64,000 bases of DNA from Neelides folsomi (GCA_034687125.1 JAQGBZ010000134.1:1-64000); one strand, 5' to 3'. Shown: positions 39,837 through 53,600, counted from the stretch's first letter. Notes: a model not told the origin generated them from the sequence alone. Translations and numbers: made by a program.

Positions 39837-40917
39837 TCCTTCCTTTATTCGAAGGCAGAGTTTCTCCAACAACTTGACAAGATCCTTTTCAAACGAGCTC
39901 CTTTTGATAATATTCAGAATAACCATCTCTTGAAAGATAATTTTCACTTGGGTCTTGTGGCCGTCGCATTCCTCCGCCTCGCTGTGGGACCAGAGGTAGC
40001 ACTACTTTATGCAAAGATATGGTTTAATAACGGTTTAAAAGTGGGACTCAAGCTGGTTATGGCCCCATTTGTACGCCCATTCCCCTCCACACGAGGAAAA
40101 ATTATTGAAAAGTTTGAGTGCATAATAGGGAAACGCGCGGAGTTTGACTCTAAATCCTATTTGCTCCCAAAGCCTCCTATATTACTATACCTTCTCAATG
40201 CCTCCACCTTCTCTCATTTACATTATAAGGAGGCGGGCGGTGAGGAAAAGTATGTAGAGTTGAGAAAGTAAACTTCTTATATTACTTCAACTTAATCCTA
40301 TTCCCCTTTTCCTACAGAGTAGGAAACTAAATAATTATCTCCTCGTCGGCTCTTTTAGGTCCCCAAACTTTACATTAAATGAACCGAAGAGAAGCTCCAT
40401 TTTTCTCTTCTCACTCTTCTCCCAGGCTCCCTTGTCTCTGCTCGCAAAGTTTTGAGGAGAGGAGGGCGAATGGGAAAGTTAGGCGTTGAGAGATACCTTA
40501 AAGGATTTCCTTTCGCTCGTATGAATTATTTGGATCTATCTCTCCACCTTCATTCTTACGCTTCTCCCTCCGACCCACCCATCCCTTCAACCATGACACT
40601 AAACTCTAACTAACGAAAGCTAAAAAACTTCTTCCCGTGTGAAAAATCCTGGTAGCTGGAAGGTCTTCTTCTCCGACGAAGAAGAATATGATTAGGCATG
40701 GGAGGTAGTGGAGCGGCTGTAAAAGACCGCCTAGACACAACCCCTTTTACTTAAGTGGAAAGTGCGAGGAAAATCCTTTATTTTATTCGCTCAATAAAAA
40801 GATGCGACACTCGAGAGTTCCTTTAAGCACCCTTCTCAATACAGGTTCCGAAGCGGGAAGGGATAAAGGAGAAAATCTCAGTTAGATTTAGAAAAACGTA
40901 TTTATTATGTGAGAGCC

Positions 40918-40976
40918 CTGGAAGATAAAGAGAGTGAGAGAGAAAAGAGAGAAAGTGGAAAGAGTTAAAAGAAGGT
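40918..40976 (+). repeat. GAGA-rich purine tract
   Basis: Almost unbroken purines with repeated GAGAG words. In arthropods such runs are typical binding sites for GAGA-type factors, but no promoter or transcript is visible beside it. Confidence 0.6.
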
Positions 40977-42799
40977 CGATTCATTAATTCATTATGCCGT
41001 CTTAAGTAGGTATTTTTCCCCTTTTCCAAGCCCCTCATTTGCATCTTGAGACAGACGAATTTTAATTGAGAGACTAAAGACAAAGTTTCGGAGCAGGGAT
41101 TTTGAGCTTCTGAGGATGGAAGAGAATAATAAGGGCGAAGGAGAACCAAGGGGATTGAAGGGAATGGGAGTTGGAGAGAGAAAATTATAAGCATCTTGGG
41201 ATGGAGTCAAAGGACTGCGGAGATTCCAACGACGAGAGGAAGAATCCCCACACTTGGAATAACAATAGAGGGACGTTTTATTTTCATCCTTCATAAACTT
41301 TGAATGACCTCCTGGCTCGTGAAGCCTTTCGCAAGAAAAACTAATAAGTGACAAAATTGTCGCTCGGAAATTTCTGACAGATATTAATGTAAATTTATTT
41401 TGCTACGGCTCAATGGAGCAAGACACGATTTAAGAGACGGCGACACACTTTGAAAAGCTACGTATATTCTTCCAGCCTTCCTTAGAACCCTCAAGTGACT
41501 CACCATCCAACCTCTGTTTTAAACTCTCAAAAATGATTAAAGATTTAAAGAAAGCTCCCTGATCCAGAGTGCCTCATGGCAGCCATATCATTCATCCTTC
41601 ATCATCATCGGCCTAAACTTGGTCGACAGAGAGGCAAAGCCTCGATTTCACCCAAAAAAGGAAATGCTAACCCAAGTACCATAGACCAATCTCAGCGGTA
41701 TAAACACAAGTGACATCACATCCTTCATATTCATACATAAATATTTATAGATTCGATCTAAAAATTTGATCAAGTTGAAATCCATCAATTCCACAAAAAC
41801 TTACAGAAATTTAAGCTCAAAATTAATATTAAAAAATTAAGCTACCACAGCTTAGCGTAAAACCAAAACGTCTCTTTTAGACATTAAAAGTATGTATTTA
41901 ATGATAGAAATTTTCATCCCGTTAATTATTTGTTGTAAGCAAATAAATGAGGCAAAATTAAAAGATAATTTTATTCGTGGAGTTTTCCAATTAATTTCCT
42001 GAAACTTTTTCATTTTGGAGTTGAAGCCGGTGAATGTAGTAAAAGAAAGTGTTTGAGAAAGGGAAGCTGAAGGTAAAGCATTTGGAGATCGGGGAATCGT
42101 TTTCGCCATAATCGTGAGTGCGGCAAGAGACTTAGCCCTCCTTTGGAGACTTAGACGTAAGTAAAGGAGCCGAGGGGAACTTTCCTCCAAATACTAGGCA
42201 TTCACTGAGGATCCTTACATTGTAAGAAAAGGATGGTCGAAGAAAGGAACTCTTATCGGGAGGAGCTCAGAGGAAAAAAAGTAAGAATCTCATTTGGTCG
42301 ACTGTCAGTTGGAGGACGGTGACGATATGTTGCATGTGTGCGGTTCTAAATTGTCCTCTCTCTAATGCCCCAGAGGGACACCATGAAATTGACAGAAAAA
42401 AGTCAGAATCAGAAAACTCGATTCTCAAGCGAAACGGAAAATAAGCTTCCCGTCAAGACTCACCGTCCACACAAAAGGGAAAACATCCATCCATGTCCTT
42501 ATCATGTGGCTCACAGTTCAGCTCCAGCCCGGCCCCTTGTCTTCCTCCTCTTCTCGAGAGCGGCCGGAGGGTGGACACGAAAGATTCAAACAAGTCTCTG
42601 TCTCTTTTCCAACTGCCCCCAACAAACCTCGTACAATACGCATCTTCTCTTCTCCTACATTTCATCTTCTTCAACCCGGAGAGGAAATCACAGAGAGCCC
42701 GGAGAAATCACAAAGGAATACAAATAAATGTACATACATGGTTGTTATATGCGCCTTGGAAATTGTATGCCCCTACTGGTTTCCGAGAGTCGAGCCAAA

Positions 42800-43218
42800 G
42801 AACACAAAAGGACTCCTCCAAACTTTTTTTTAACAAAATATCCCACTCATCGACTTTAAAGGACCATTTTCAATGGGTTATTTATTATTCCACAAACAAC
42901 ATTCCCCAAACTAGGAGATTACTCTTTACTTCCTTCTCCATTAAATCTCTTCAAGACTTGAGGGAACAACAAATAACAAATCTAAATACGTAAAACTTAG
43001 AGCATCCGTCGTCAACCTCAACGCGGATCACGGACTCTCTCCCTCCACCGAACCATCGAAAAATGAGGAAAGACGATTACTCCTCTCAAGCACAATACTT
43101 ATTTTACAATTCAAAGTAGTCTACCTATTGTTATGATAAATTTATGGGGGAAAAATTCTATGATATATCAACCACTTTTCTTCTTTTCAATTCAAAATCC
43201 GAACACAAAAGGACTCCT
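42800..43218. repeat. Pair of 18-bp exact direct repeats 401 bp apart
   Basis: GAACACAAAAGGACTCCT occurs at 42800-42817 and again at 43201-43218. The DNA between is not otherwise duplicated, and the flanks differ. Origin unknown. Confidence 0.8.
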
Positions 43219-45560
43219 AAAATACAATCTCATCGCAATCCATATAACTTGCACTTTGCTCTTATGCTCAAAATCTTCTCGTTTTTCTTCTTTCAGGTTT
43301 ATTCCGAAATTTAAAGGAGATTCTCGCTCTGTTCCGGCTGCAATCATTCATTTCTATGTTCAGAATTCTGCAATGTAATAAAGTGAATATTATGGTTTGC
43401 AAATAGACCATGTAAAAAGCATAACCCTACTAAATTGGTTATTTTTTACAAATGATTTGATAAATTATCACATTATTTTCCAAATAAGCAACAAAAAGAA
43501 AATGTCGGAAAGGAATTGGAAACATGAAGGGAGAGGAATTTATAAATATTAATATCAAAAGTAACATTCCTCTATTAATTGCCAAAAAGGAAGGATCGAT
43601 AAGGAAAGCGTATAAGCGGATACAAAACCTACTGTGACTTTTGTTCCCTTCTTTAGAATTCTCTAATTACAACATATGAAACTCATGAGAAGATCCTTTA
43701 TGAACTCTAATATCCATGATACTTTGAGTATAATAAGAGGTGAACTTTGAGAGTTTTCCCTTCTCAATTTCCCTCTCCCTAATCAGCTCTCGAGGTTCTT
43801 AAAATTATGAGCATGCCTATTTATTATACGTGTATTAATATACCCTCACTTTCTTGGAAAACTCTGGCGTATAATAAAGAGTCCATTAGGGAATGATAAA
43901 GAAGATTAGGGAGAGGGAAGACTATTGAATCAGCTTAAGTTCGCTGTCCTCGATCTCATTATGGGAAGATGATACGATCGTTGGCATCCCGAAGATAAAA
44001 AATTAAATAGCTAAATTACTCCAGCGTCGGTGAGCGGAGCTGCTGAGTCAAAAAATACATTCATCCGTCTCAATCTTGAAGATGGGCAAAGAGAAGGAAA
44101 TTAAATAGAGTGGGTGTCCCACGAGAACTGCTGAGCTCGCAGGAAGAGTGACATCAAATAAATGCCCCTTATTATTCCCTCAACAAAAAGAATACTAATT
44201 TGGAATAGGGCATGGGAGGTGAATCGCATGCAATCAACTTCTGCCCCAATCACTCACTCCCTCACAATAGAGAGAAATAATAATAACGAAATTCATTAGC
44301 AGGCCTTCATGTGACTGAGAAGAGCTGTTGGAAGGAAAGTGGGAATTCAACGCACCTCTCATGAAATTTTCATGAGCCGGGTAATTGAAATGGGTAAACA
44401 AAGAGGAAAGTCGCTCTAACTACAATATGCACAAAAGCATTAGAATCAAGCTCTTCGGCTTCGTCTGATTTGAAATAACGACACCCACATAATTAATGAG
44501 AAGAAGGTAGAGTGAATTTCATCGATTTCCTCCGCCTCATTCAGCTCAAACATATATTCATCCTAAATTGACCTCCCACTCCTGCCTATATTTTATGCAT
44601 CTAAACGGCGTACGTAAGTAAATAGGACACACTTTTACTCCTCGGTCTCACCTTATCAGCGGAGATCTAGTTTAGAGTGGGAATGCAATGCATAACTAAT
44701 TCGGCCGAGGGAATGGTATTCATTCAACCAACTTCCCCGCCCTTCTCCTTAAATATCTGATAAACCCACAATTCATGAAATCTCAATCAATCACGTCAAA
44801 ACAACCATGTCGGGAGAAGAGAATGGAACAAGACGAAGGATGTATATAAACCTTCTTAATTTCTGCTCCACTTAAACCCTAATGCTCTCCCTATATCACA
44901 AAGGTAGTATCAACCATATACGGCATTCAACCAACTTTTCTCATCCAGTGAAAAGATTCAACAGACGACGCCGTATTTTATCTTCTAAGACCAAGCTTTA
45001 GCTTCAATTTGTCATAATCACACAATGCGTATCCTTACTCTCAAAGTTAGACGCCCCTATGAGAGAACAAAGATATATGTAACGTTTTTGTAAAAAATTG
45101 TTCTAACATCGACCACGATTTTTTTTCTACAATTTTATTCTATTGTATCCAATATTGAATAAAATATTTTTGAAAAAATATTTTTTAATGAAATTAACTG
45201 CACATTAATTACACAATAAAATGTATAAATAATTGTCGGTATGTATTAAACATAAAAGGATGTAAATTATAAATTCGAAAATCGAATTCGGACATATTTG
45301 ATGGCCCGACTAACTACTAAAGTTAATTCCAAAGTAGAAAATAAAAAAAGTTATAATCCAAAATTGAAACAAAATGTTCCTTAAAGTAATAGTTATTGTA
45401 ATATGTATGATGAATAGGAATGCACAGTGCATGTGGTACTTATAAATAATCTTTAGGTGGCTATATTTAAACCAACCTAATTGAATTGATCGCAACCGAG
45501 TCTTACAAATCTAATTTAAAGTAATAATAAAGCTTTGTCACCCTAATTGTGACAATGTTG
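43051..45560. other. AT-rich and island sequence, no gene
   Basis: AT-rich to about 43900, island to about 45060, AT-rich to 45560. Apart from the second copy of the 18-base repeat (43201-43218), nothing is visible. Confidence 0.45.
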
Positions 45561-47504
45561 ACAAAAGCATCATTATGTGGAGAATGACAGAAGAATTTAT
45601 CATCTCCGCTTATCTTCCTCCATCCTTTCTCCTGACGGGCGAGAGAGAAACAGAGGAAACCATCAAAACCACAATTCCAATAAGAACATCTCATCTCGCA
45701 TTTCGGAGTTTCATTTCAATCTCTTGTCTTTCCTACTTCAGTGGAGTGGAAGGGAAGCCGGATAAAGTCTCACGGAAGAATCCTCCCCACCTTCGGATAA
45801 AGTCGTCATATCTACGGAGACAGGAGGAGGCAGAAGCATTATCTTCTTGAAGGGAAGAAAGAACAAAGGAAGATAGGCAGGAGCTCGTTAGTTACCCACC
45901 TCTTCTCCTTCTAATTTAATGCCAACATCGAGGCGGAAGAGCCGGGAGGGAAAGTTGAGGGGTTATTAAGGCCAACAACTTCCATAGAAATATTCTGAAA
46001 CCATGAAAGAGACTACTAGAGTTGTTCTTATGGTATAAGAGGACTCAAAGACTATATCTTCAACCACTCGTCATCATCACGATGAGTGCCATGACATTAT
46101 TAGAGAGAAAATTCTAAGGAGACAGGATGGCAGGAGGACCGAGCGACGAGAATTGTGAGCGACGAGCGAGAGTTGAAGTTGATATTCCAAGGATTTGGAT
46201 TGGATTGCATGCAAGGTTTCTCTCCCTCCGCTCTCTCACTCTCTTCTTTTTCTCAAATTGTCGACGAGTCTCATACATGAATTCGAAATAGAATTCAACA
46301 TGACATTCCTCTAATAAGACCCAGTATAGTCGTTCCAATGAAATAGAACCTCAGAGAATCACGCAATTGTGTAGCAAACTACTTGAAATGAATTGCATAT
46401 CAGAGCGTCATGAGCATAAATACCGGCATTATCAACTTAATACTCTCTCCCCGACTACATTAACTCGGCTCACACTTTTAATGACAATTACTTTTAGTGT
46501 TCTCATCTTAGTCCCAATGAGTTTCGCCGATCTTCACACTCCTCTGTAATTCTTGTACTTAAAGCCTGTGTAGTAGAGTGTGTATATTATATCATATGTA
46601 TACTTATGGCCTTGGTATGAACAATATGTTATGACATTGTGTATCTCTTTAGGTATATTCGGAAAAGGAATCAAAGAAAAGTGCAAGGTATTATTGAACT
46701 CTGAGCTTTTTCCTTTCTCTAGTAATATCCCTGAAGAAATCTCGAGAAATTCCTCGGAAATCCTTGGTTCAATGGATAGCATGGCTGAAGAGATGGAGAT
46801 AGAGTTTCCCACAAAGCAGAGGCTTGGAATGAGACGGAATTTCGGTCGCTTCTCCATTGTGATAGGAAATCCTTCGGAAAATGATGGAAATCCGCTCATA
46901 GAGGCCCGGGAGAACCTCCTCCCTGAGAAAGAAGGATGACAAATGCTTTGTAAAGTCGCCCTCCTTCATTCCAACGTAAGTAAACCTTGCAAATTAAACG
47001 TCTGTCAATGTTGAAAATAAATACCCGCTTAGCTCAGCTCAAAAATGTCCCAGATTGCGAAGAGGAGGAATGTCATGCATCATGCAGATTTCCAAACTCA
47101 CCATCTGGGCTCCATCCCCTTTCTTCTCCACTCACTGAGAGACATAAAATCCAGTTTTTGAAAACCGATAAGAACTCGGACCTCACCACAGTTCCTCCAC
47201 GCGAGCAGAATGACCCGAATAGGACAAAAGAAAGCACGAAATGACCATTTTCCCTCACATCTCCCGACTCTCACCGCACACAAACACTCACATGAGATGA
47301 TTCATGGATCTATAGAATTGGCTTACATGCACATCAGCTCCCCTTTCAACCTGTAGTTAATAGAATCAAATCAGAGAAGGAGAGCTAATTGCTCAAAAGT
47401 CTTTGTGGAGCTCAAAGTAAGTAAAATCATCTAATTTCAGCTGTTTCGCTCCGCACGCTAAGCTACATAAATCCCCCCACTTCCAACCTTCATATCAGTT
47501 ACAT
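45561..47504. other. GC-richer island downstream of RALGAPB
   Basis: Lies 3' of the RALGAPB stop. It should hold that gene's 3' untranslated region and cleavage site, but no canonical AATAAA is visible on the minus strand for at least 1 kb. Two copies of GAGCGACGAG sit 16 bases apart at 46141-46150 and 46157-46166. Opposed open frames at 46534-46939 are not recognised. Confidence 0.45.
46141..46166. repeat. Duplicated GAGCGACGAG, 16-bp period
   Basis: Exact 10-base copies lie at 46141-46150 and 46157-46166, in GC-richer DNA downstream of RALGAPB. Confidence 0.7.
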
Positions 47505-47652
47505 TTACAGAGTCGTAACAGCTTCTATAAAACGAGCTCGCCGTGTGTGAGGCAATTCCCTTGATTGTATCAAAATATTAGCCAAATATTGCTTTCGCTC
47601 TTCACCAGCCATTACTATGATTTCCTCACGTCTACTTTTGTGGAAGAGGTCC
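47505..47652 (-). CDS. RALGAPB: RALGAPB exon 22: terminal coding exon across a 3.8-kb intron
   Basis: This minus-strand exon follows a pyrimidine-containing acceptor (CTAG at 47656-47653). It has exactly the phase needed to join exon 21 (AG|G makes Arg), then runs 48 codons to TAA. A gap-free comparison with the human tail puts REEIIV on [17 protein letters not shown] lies near the human PPHVRRKQKITDIV, which marks the C-terminus of the family. The protein then stops about 25 residues earlier than human. The match is weaker than in other exons, so an unseen alternative end inside the intron remains possible. Confidence 0.65.
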
Positions 47653-50600
47653 CTAGTCGAGAAACGAAATGTAATGAGGAAATCTAATAAACTCACCCGA
47701 ACCGACTAATCACTAGAAATAAAGGATATAAATTAAAAATGTCATGAGAGAGAGTCTAAAAAGACCGTATCTTACTTGTGGTTGCGAATAGGTAGAAAAC
47801 TTAATGACACAAATTATCCCTCTTTGTGTTGGAAAGGTGGAAACCGTGACCAAATCAAAATTACTGATATGAGTCCAAATTATTTAGTTGAAGAAATCGA
47901 ACATATTAAGTTAACTGCCAAGTGTGGCATGCCAAAACTCATATAATATTAATATATGGCCCAAACATCGTAGTTCATATTTAATTTTATCGTACATCCT
48001 CATGCTCTCACGATAATTAAAATTGAATCTCAAAGTTGATAAATTAACAAAAAATATAGGAAAACGCCAATTTTGCTGGTGGGCAGAAAGTTTTAAAAAT
48101 ATTATAACTTATAAAATACGAAGCCATTTTATCTCTACACTGTATAAGATATTAAGCTATATTATAAGATATCGTTATTTACTAAAAATACTTTTCGCAG
48201 TTTCACCCGTTGTGCTCTGCGTGATTTAATTAAATATTTTAATCATTTGTAAAATGTAGTAAAAAGTCAGTAATTAAACAAGTTAATTTACATAAAACAA
48301 AGTCAAATTATTAATCCGTGTCTATTTAACTGCGTGTTCAGTGTTGATTAACAAAATTTTGTAGCATATGTGCATACTTATGCTAGTTAATCTATATTAT
48401 GTTTTATAAAGAAAAAAAGTTCTAGCTCAATCACATAATTCATTGTGATAGGGGGTTGGGATGAATCTGAAGTAGGGCTTCATGGAAATGTGGGAAGTAT
48501 TATATCCCCTCTTCGATGGACAAATAATGGAAGTCTAATATTCAGATGAGGAGAAAGGAAAACGATGTTTTTCAATTCATTACACTTAGGTTAAAGTATT
48601 GTAGAGAGGGCTTGTGAGAGAGAAATCCCTTTAAGAGAGTGCAGTACATTACATTTGGAAATCATCAAGCATGTCAAGATAGCATAAAACACCTTTTGTT
48701 CCGTTCAGAGAAAGAGAGAACAGACCACCTGAATTTTCTCCATAAATAAATCGGGGGAGAGGAAAGGAAATCATGGCATTCAAGCACGAGAGATGAAAGT
48801 AATCCTCTCTCGTTCCGCTTCTGCACGGGCAGAATGGACGAGCCTAACCAAGGCTAACTTGCCGTGTTTATTACATACCTTTCCTTATACAAAGCTTTCT
48901 TTACTTTCTACACCCCAATTCTCATTCCACATAAGACCCAATGATAATGTTTAATAACGCGACATAATTCCCCAAGAATATTACCTGATTTTAATCAGAA
49001 TTATTTAATAGTCCTCAACGATCTTTCACCATAATGCATTTTACACTAATTGAAATTTAAAAAATAAAAAGGCAATATTTATAAATTGAAAGGGGAGTTT
49101 TCTACAAATCATTTCTTTCCTTGAATCGTGATAATAATCGTAAGATCATAATCCTTATGTAAAAATGATGCAGCAAGTATTGTCACATTGCTAAAGTAGG
49201 TAAATTATATTATATTCATAAATATAATATTATTTAGAGTATATAACTTGTAAAAGTTGACGAATCTTTGTGACTGGGCAGTTATACATTACAAAGTAGG
49301 TAGGTACTCAAGTTCTTATGTAGGATACACTTGTAATTAAAAATGTATTTACATAAGTAATGTAAGATAGATACAAACCTAATTCTTATGTTATAACTAT
49401 ATCTTTAAACAACAACAGCGGAAAAAATGGTCATTTTGAATCGTGCGAGGAAAGTCGTAGGAATTCTCATCATCAACTATTGGTATGTAGCGTGCTCAAG
49501 TTTTTCAAAGATTGTAGCCGGTCAGCCAAGTTGAATGTCATACGTGTCAGTTTGGAACTACCTTTCTCTTCCCGAGTCCCGTTATAATCGTTCAAGCGAG
49601 GAGGGGACTTTCAGCCACAAGTTTCATTTATAATGTAGTAGTGCGATTGAATGTATGTATGTAAAGCATAGATGCCTATGATGATGTCAGAACATACAGT
49701 CGAAGGGAGTCGGATAGAAAATGGAAAAAAGTTGTAGCCGATTTCCCTCCCATGTTCAGAAATGAAAAGCTGATATTGCTCGAAGCCATTTCCACAATAG
49801 TTATTCAATGCGGTGAAGCTCTTGAGCCCTATGTTCCTAAACATGAGTCCCAGAGCTGTTAAAATGCTCAAAGCATAAAAACAAAAAAGGCAAAAGCTTT
49901 TGATGAAAAATGAATGTTTGGAGTTGAGGGAAATGAAAAGCAATGAAAGGAAGGAAAGATAATAAAACCTGCCTCAACGAAATATTACCATCTAGACCTC
50001 CTTCTTTCACCGGTCTACGACACTTCCATTCCCTCGGCCAACACTGTTGTAGAACTGGGAGTAGAACTCTGGCTCTGACTCGGACATCACACTTGGGAAC
50101 TTGTGAACAATTTCTTGAATTTTTAATTTCCGCCGAACGTGTGGAGGTTGAAAGCTAAAATAGATATAAAGAAAAGGTTCAAAATATAGAACACATACCT
50201 AATACATTACATTTAGTAGACTCAAGATTTTCAAGTAACATACTATTATCATCATATTTCATCTACAAATGTTCCATTTTATTAGCAAACATATAATGTA
50301 ACTTCCCCAAAAATCAATTAGGAATTTACACTTATTTCGGATTCAACTTTGTGATCTAGATCTATAAATACCTGAGAAGATGATAATCTGAACAGTGTAT
50401 TTAATATTAATTTGTTTGCATGTTTGGAAACCAAGTAGGAAAATCCAAAATAACATATGTCCATAAAGATAAGTTTATTATTTATAAAGCATGTACGCTG
50501 TCCATTTTGTACTTTGGCTTATCCGACACAACAAAAGAGCATATTATATTTATTGGCTAAGAGATTGCGCCTTTAAAAGCAGTATAATAAATAGATTCCC

Positions 50601-53600
50601 CTGTTACTACTATGATTTGCCTAAACTTAACTGCCTTTTATGAACTGTTTAATTCATTGAGCTAGAAGGTGCTCTCTACTCACGCATTCCTTTTTTACTC
50701 ATTTGAAGGCGCGTTTTAATTTTAATGCCATCATAAAACTTTCCTTCGCTCATCAATTCGTAATGGAGAAAGAGAACCAAGAGAGAAGCATTCACTTACT
50801 TTTCATTCTCGAGCCGCTTCCTTCGTGCCATGTTGAGGGCTGTGAATCTTACAAGATTTCCAAGGATCCGCCGGCTCACGACCATCCCATCGATTAACGG
50901 AGTTGCAAATCCAGTCCTAAACCCATCCTTTGCTTAAATTTTTAAGTGGAAAATCGGGCATTGTGCATTTGGAGAAATTAATTATACAACGGGATTTGTT
51001 CGATAGTTTCAATACTCTGCTCACTCAGCTTTTTAAAAGAAGGAAAAAGTACATGGGATGAGCCGGAATGTACAAAGAACCTGAGCTTAAGTCTGATTAA
51101 GCTCCTTTCATAAATATGAGCAGAGTTCCAAAAATGATTTGATCTGGGAATTAGACATTGAGGGAGGAAAAGATGAAACAAAATGGGTAATGGGTTTGAA
51201 AGAAGCAAGCAGAGGAGAATTGAAAGTGACGGTCCTTTGGAAGTAGGAAGAATATTCATGAGGATCTAGAAATAGGAATCGATTCCTGCACGAGGCTTCC
51301 CTCATAGGGCTTGAATAGAATGAGGTAGCTGAGCAAGGACACTCATTCATCTGTCTGATCTACTTGGGCCGAGGGAAGTTCCGGGTATTTACTCCATCAA
51401 AAATTGTGATTAGTATGCGGAGCTGGCGAGCGTACCTGAGAGATTGGCCCTCCATGTGAATCCTGAAAAGCCCGTTCCTCAGAGCGTGGATGAAGATGAT
51501 GAGGGAGGGTTCTACAGGTCGAGTCCCTTCGGATCCAGTCCATGTCGAGCTCAGCAAATCACCTTACAAATTAAATTACATCATTACACTTCCGAAACTC
51601 CGCCATTTTTTGGGTGGGATGTGGAGGGGATTGAAAAAATCCGGGGAATTTGACCCTCCAATACGGCCCCCATATACTTATTTCCATTTGAGTCAAATCA
51701 CAATGACCCTGAACGACAAAAGGAAGAAATCCGAGGGGAAAATCTTGAAGGTATTTCCAATAACGTGAATATACGAACCAGCAGGGAAATGGAAAGAGTC
51801 CTCAAAGCTCTCGAGCCAAACGACAAAAATCTTCGTATCGCATAGTTTTCCAGCCAGTGCCTTCCGTGCCCTACTTGCTTCATCAGAGTTGCCTAGGTGC
51901 TTCTCAAATTCCAATGACGAGGAGGACGAAGTAGCAGTTCGAGCACTCTTTTCATCAGATCCGCTCCGCTCCACCGACCCTGATGATATCACATAGAAAA
52001 TCCATCCAATCCACGATATTATACATTTACATTACAATATTTTAGGGGAGGGAAGAGAGAAGAGCTCATTTTTTACTCCTGAGTGCCGATATTATCCTCC
52101 TCCTACTCAGAAGCAACGGCTCACCGATTTCTTATTCTATTCCTTCCCCGAATTGGATTTTAGTTTATCGGCGGGCCTTCACTCGCATCCTGAGTGAAAG
52201 CGCCTCCACCTTCGACAGAGTCTAACAAAGGACAATCAAACGCTTCCGCTCTAACTCCCACTCTTAAAAGGATCGGGGTCCTCATGGTTCACGAGCTCCT
52301 TCCCTCCCTTAATATTAATACAGGAGAAGAGATTAAACATGCAGGAGGTTCGGACCTGGGTCTGAGGATTTTCCTCCTGGCGGATTTCCTCCAGACGACT
52401 CACCCGCCACATTCCAAACAGTCGTTGACTCATTCAAATCCGAACTCGCCTTCCTGCTTTGTGTCGGCACAACAAAGGCAATCTCGGAAATCACGTCTGA
52501 CCAATATAATACGGAACTTTCTCCATTGTACAGACTCCCTCCGTGCATTTCACTTTGTCCTTCCCTCTCTTGTCCCTGTCTTCCCGGTCGATCCTTTTCT
52601 TGGGATGTTGACAGGGGATTAAACCGCCTCCAGCTCGTCTTCAAGTTCCCTGTCCACCCGGAATGTCGACCAATATTCACAGGCCACCCGAGGGAGTGGA
52701 GAAACTCGAGGAAATGTGGATGCACGTTCGACTTTGATTCCTAAAACAACCCAAATTATTATCATTTCCTATGTAAAAATGAACCATCACTACCGGGAGT
52801 TACGAGGCGTAGACGAGGCCTTATTTTAGAGTAAAAGAGGAGTAAAAGGGGTTTAATAAGAGTTTCATGCCATTCTAGGAGTTTTAGGGGCTCATAAGTT
52901 TAATCTTACCACATTTCCCAATATTTCATCCGGACGTTTCTGGCCAGCTCGGACGTAAAAAATATGGACAGTGTCATTTGTTCGGAAAGACGTAGCGTCC
53001 AAGGCCTCCAGCTCCGCGATAAAATCCGGATGGCGTGAGTCTATTGGGGCCAATTTGGGGAGAGAGAAGTCGGAGCGAGCCTATTTAAATATTAGAGAAA
53101 AGAGATGAGAAACCCATGGGGAGAGCGTATCTTAATTCAAGCATGTATTGAGGAGCCATTCAATCAATGAGAATCTGAAGTGAGGCGAGGGTCGTAAAAG
53201 CGAGAATGAGCGCACAGAGACTCATACTAGGAAAGACGTAAAAAAGAAAGGGGCTCCTTCTGGAAAAAATGGTGGGAATCCCAGAGGGGAATAAAAGAAC
53301 TCGATGGACCTGCACGGAGATAAATCCAAGATGAGAGAGGAGGAGGCGAGCAGTTTGGAAGTCTTGAGAAACAGGTGGTGGCTGACACTCCGTTCTCAGA
53401 TTAGGATAACTTTCATCAGGCTCGTCTCGAATCATATTCTCAACTCTTTTCTCCAGATGGATTTGATTCTCAAGAATAATCGAGAGTCGGCTCAACTCCA
53501 CTGACTCCTCATCCGACGTGGCGATGCTCGTCTCCAGTCCAGGAATCGCCTTGTCTCTGCAAAATCCCCATTTCATTACCATTTCTTCTCCCTTTATCGA

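Larger units (their letters stand above)
39061..43050. other. Long GC-richer island after a short AT-rich spacer
   Basis: The spacer 39061-39420 is AT-rich. The island carries TCA microsatellites (39791-39802, 39821-39836) and a GAGA-rich purine tract (40918-40976). It also has several open frames that overlap in both directions, such as plus 39930-40271, minus 41852-42190 and plus 42493-42993. The plus frame at 39930 starts with TTG, not ATG, and is hydrophobic in its first half. None is recognised. Confidence 0.4.

Noticed and set aside
39930-40271. 113-codon plus-strand open frame with a hydrophobic first half
   Set aside because: It begins with TTG rather than ATG, lies in an island with similar opposing frames, and matches nothing I know.
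46580-46939. 119-codon frame downstream of RALGAPB with charged, protein-like sequence
   Set aside because: An equally long frame lies opposite it on the minus strand. The sequence is purine-rich, which alone yields E/K/R-rich products, and no family is recognised.
36190-49286. Shared 14-mer GACTGGGCAGTTAT at about 36190 and 49273
   Set aside because: A few matches of this length are expected by chance in 64 kb, and the flanks do not extend it.
51360-51435. Read-through of RALGAPB exon 21 into FDGVNTRNF, which faintly resembles the family's VDGMIVSRR
   Set aside because: It needs a four-residue shift in spacing, stops at once, and ignores a good donor (CAG/GTACGC). Splicing to 47652 keeps phase and spacing better.
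52194-52622. 142-codon plus-strand frame
   Set aside because: It is the antisense shadow of RALGAPB exon 19, whose minus-strand frame matches the family clearly.
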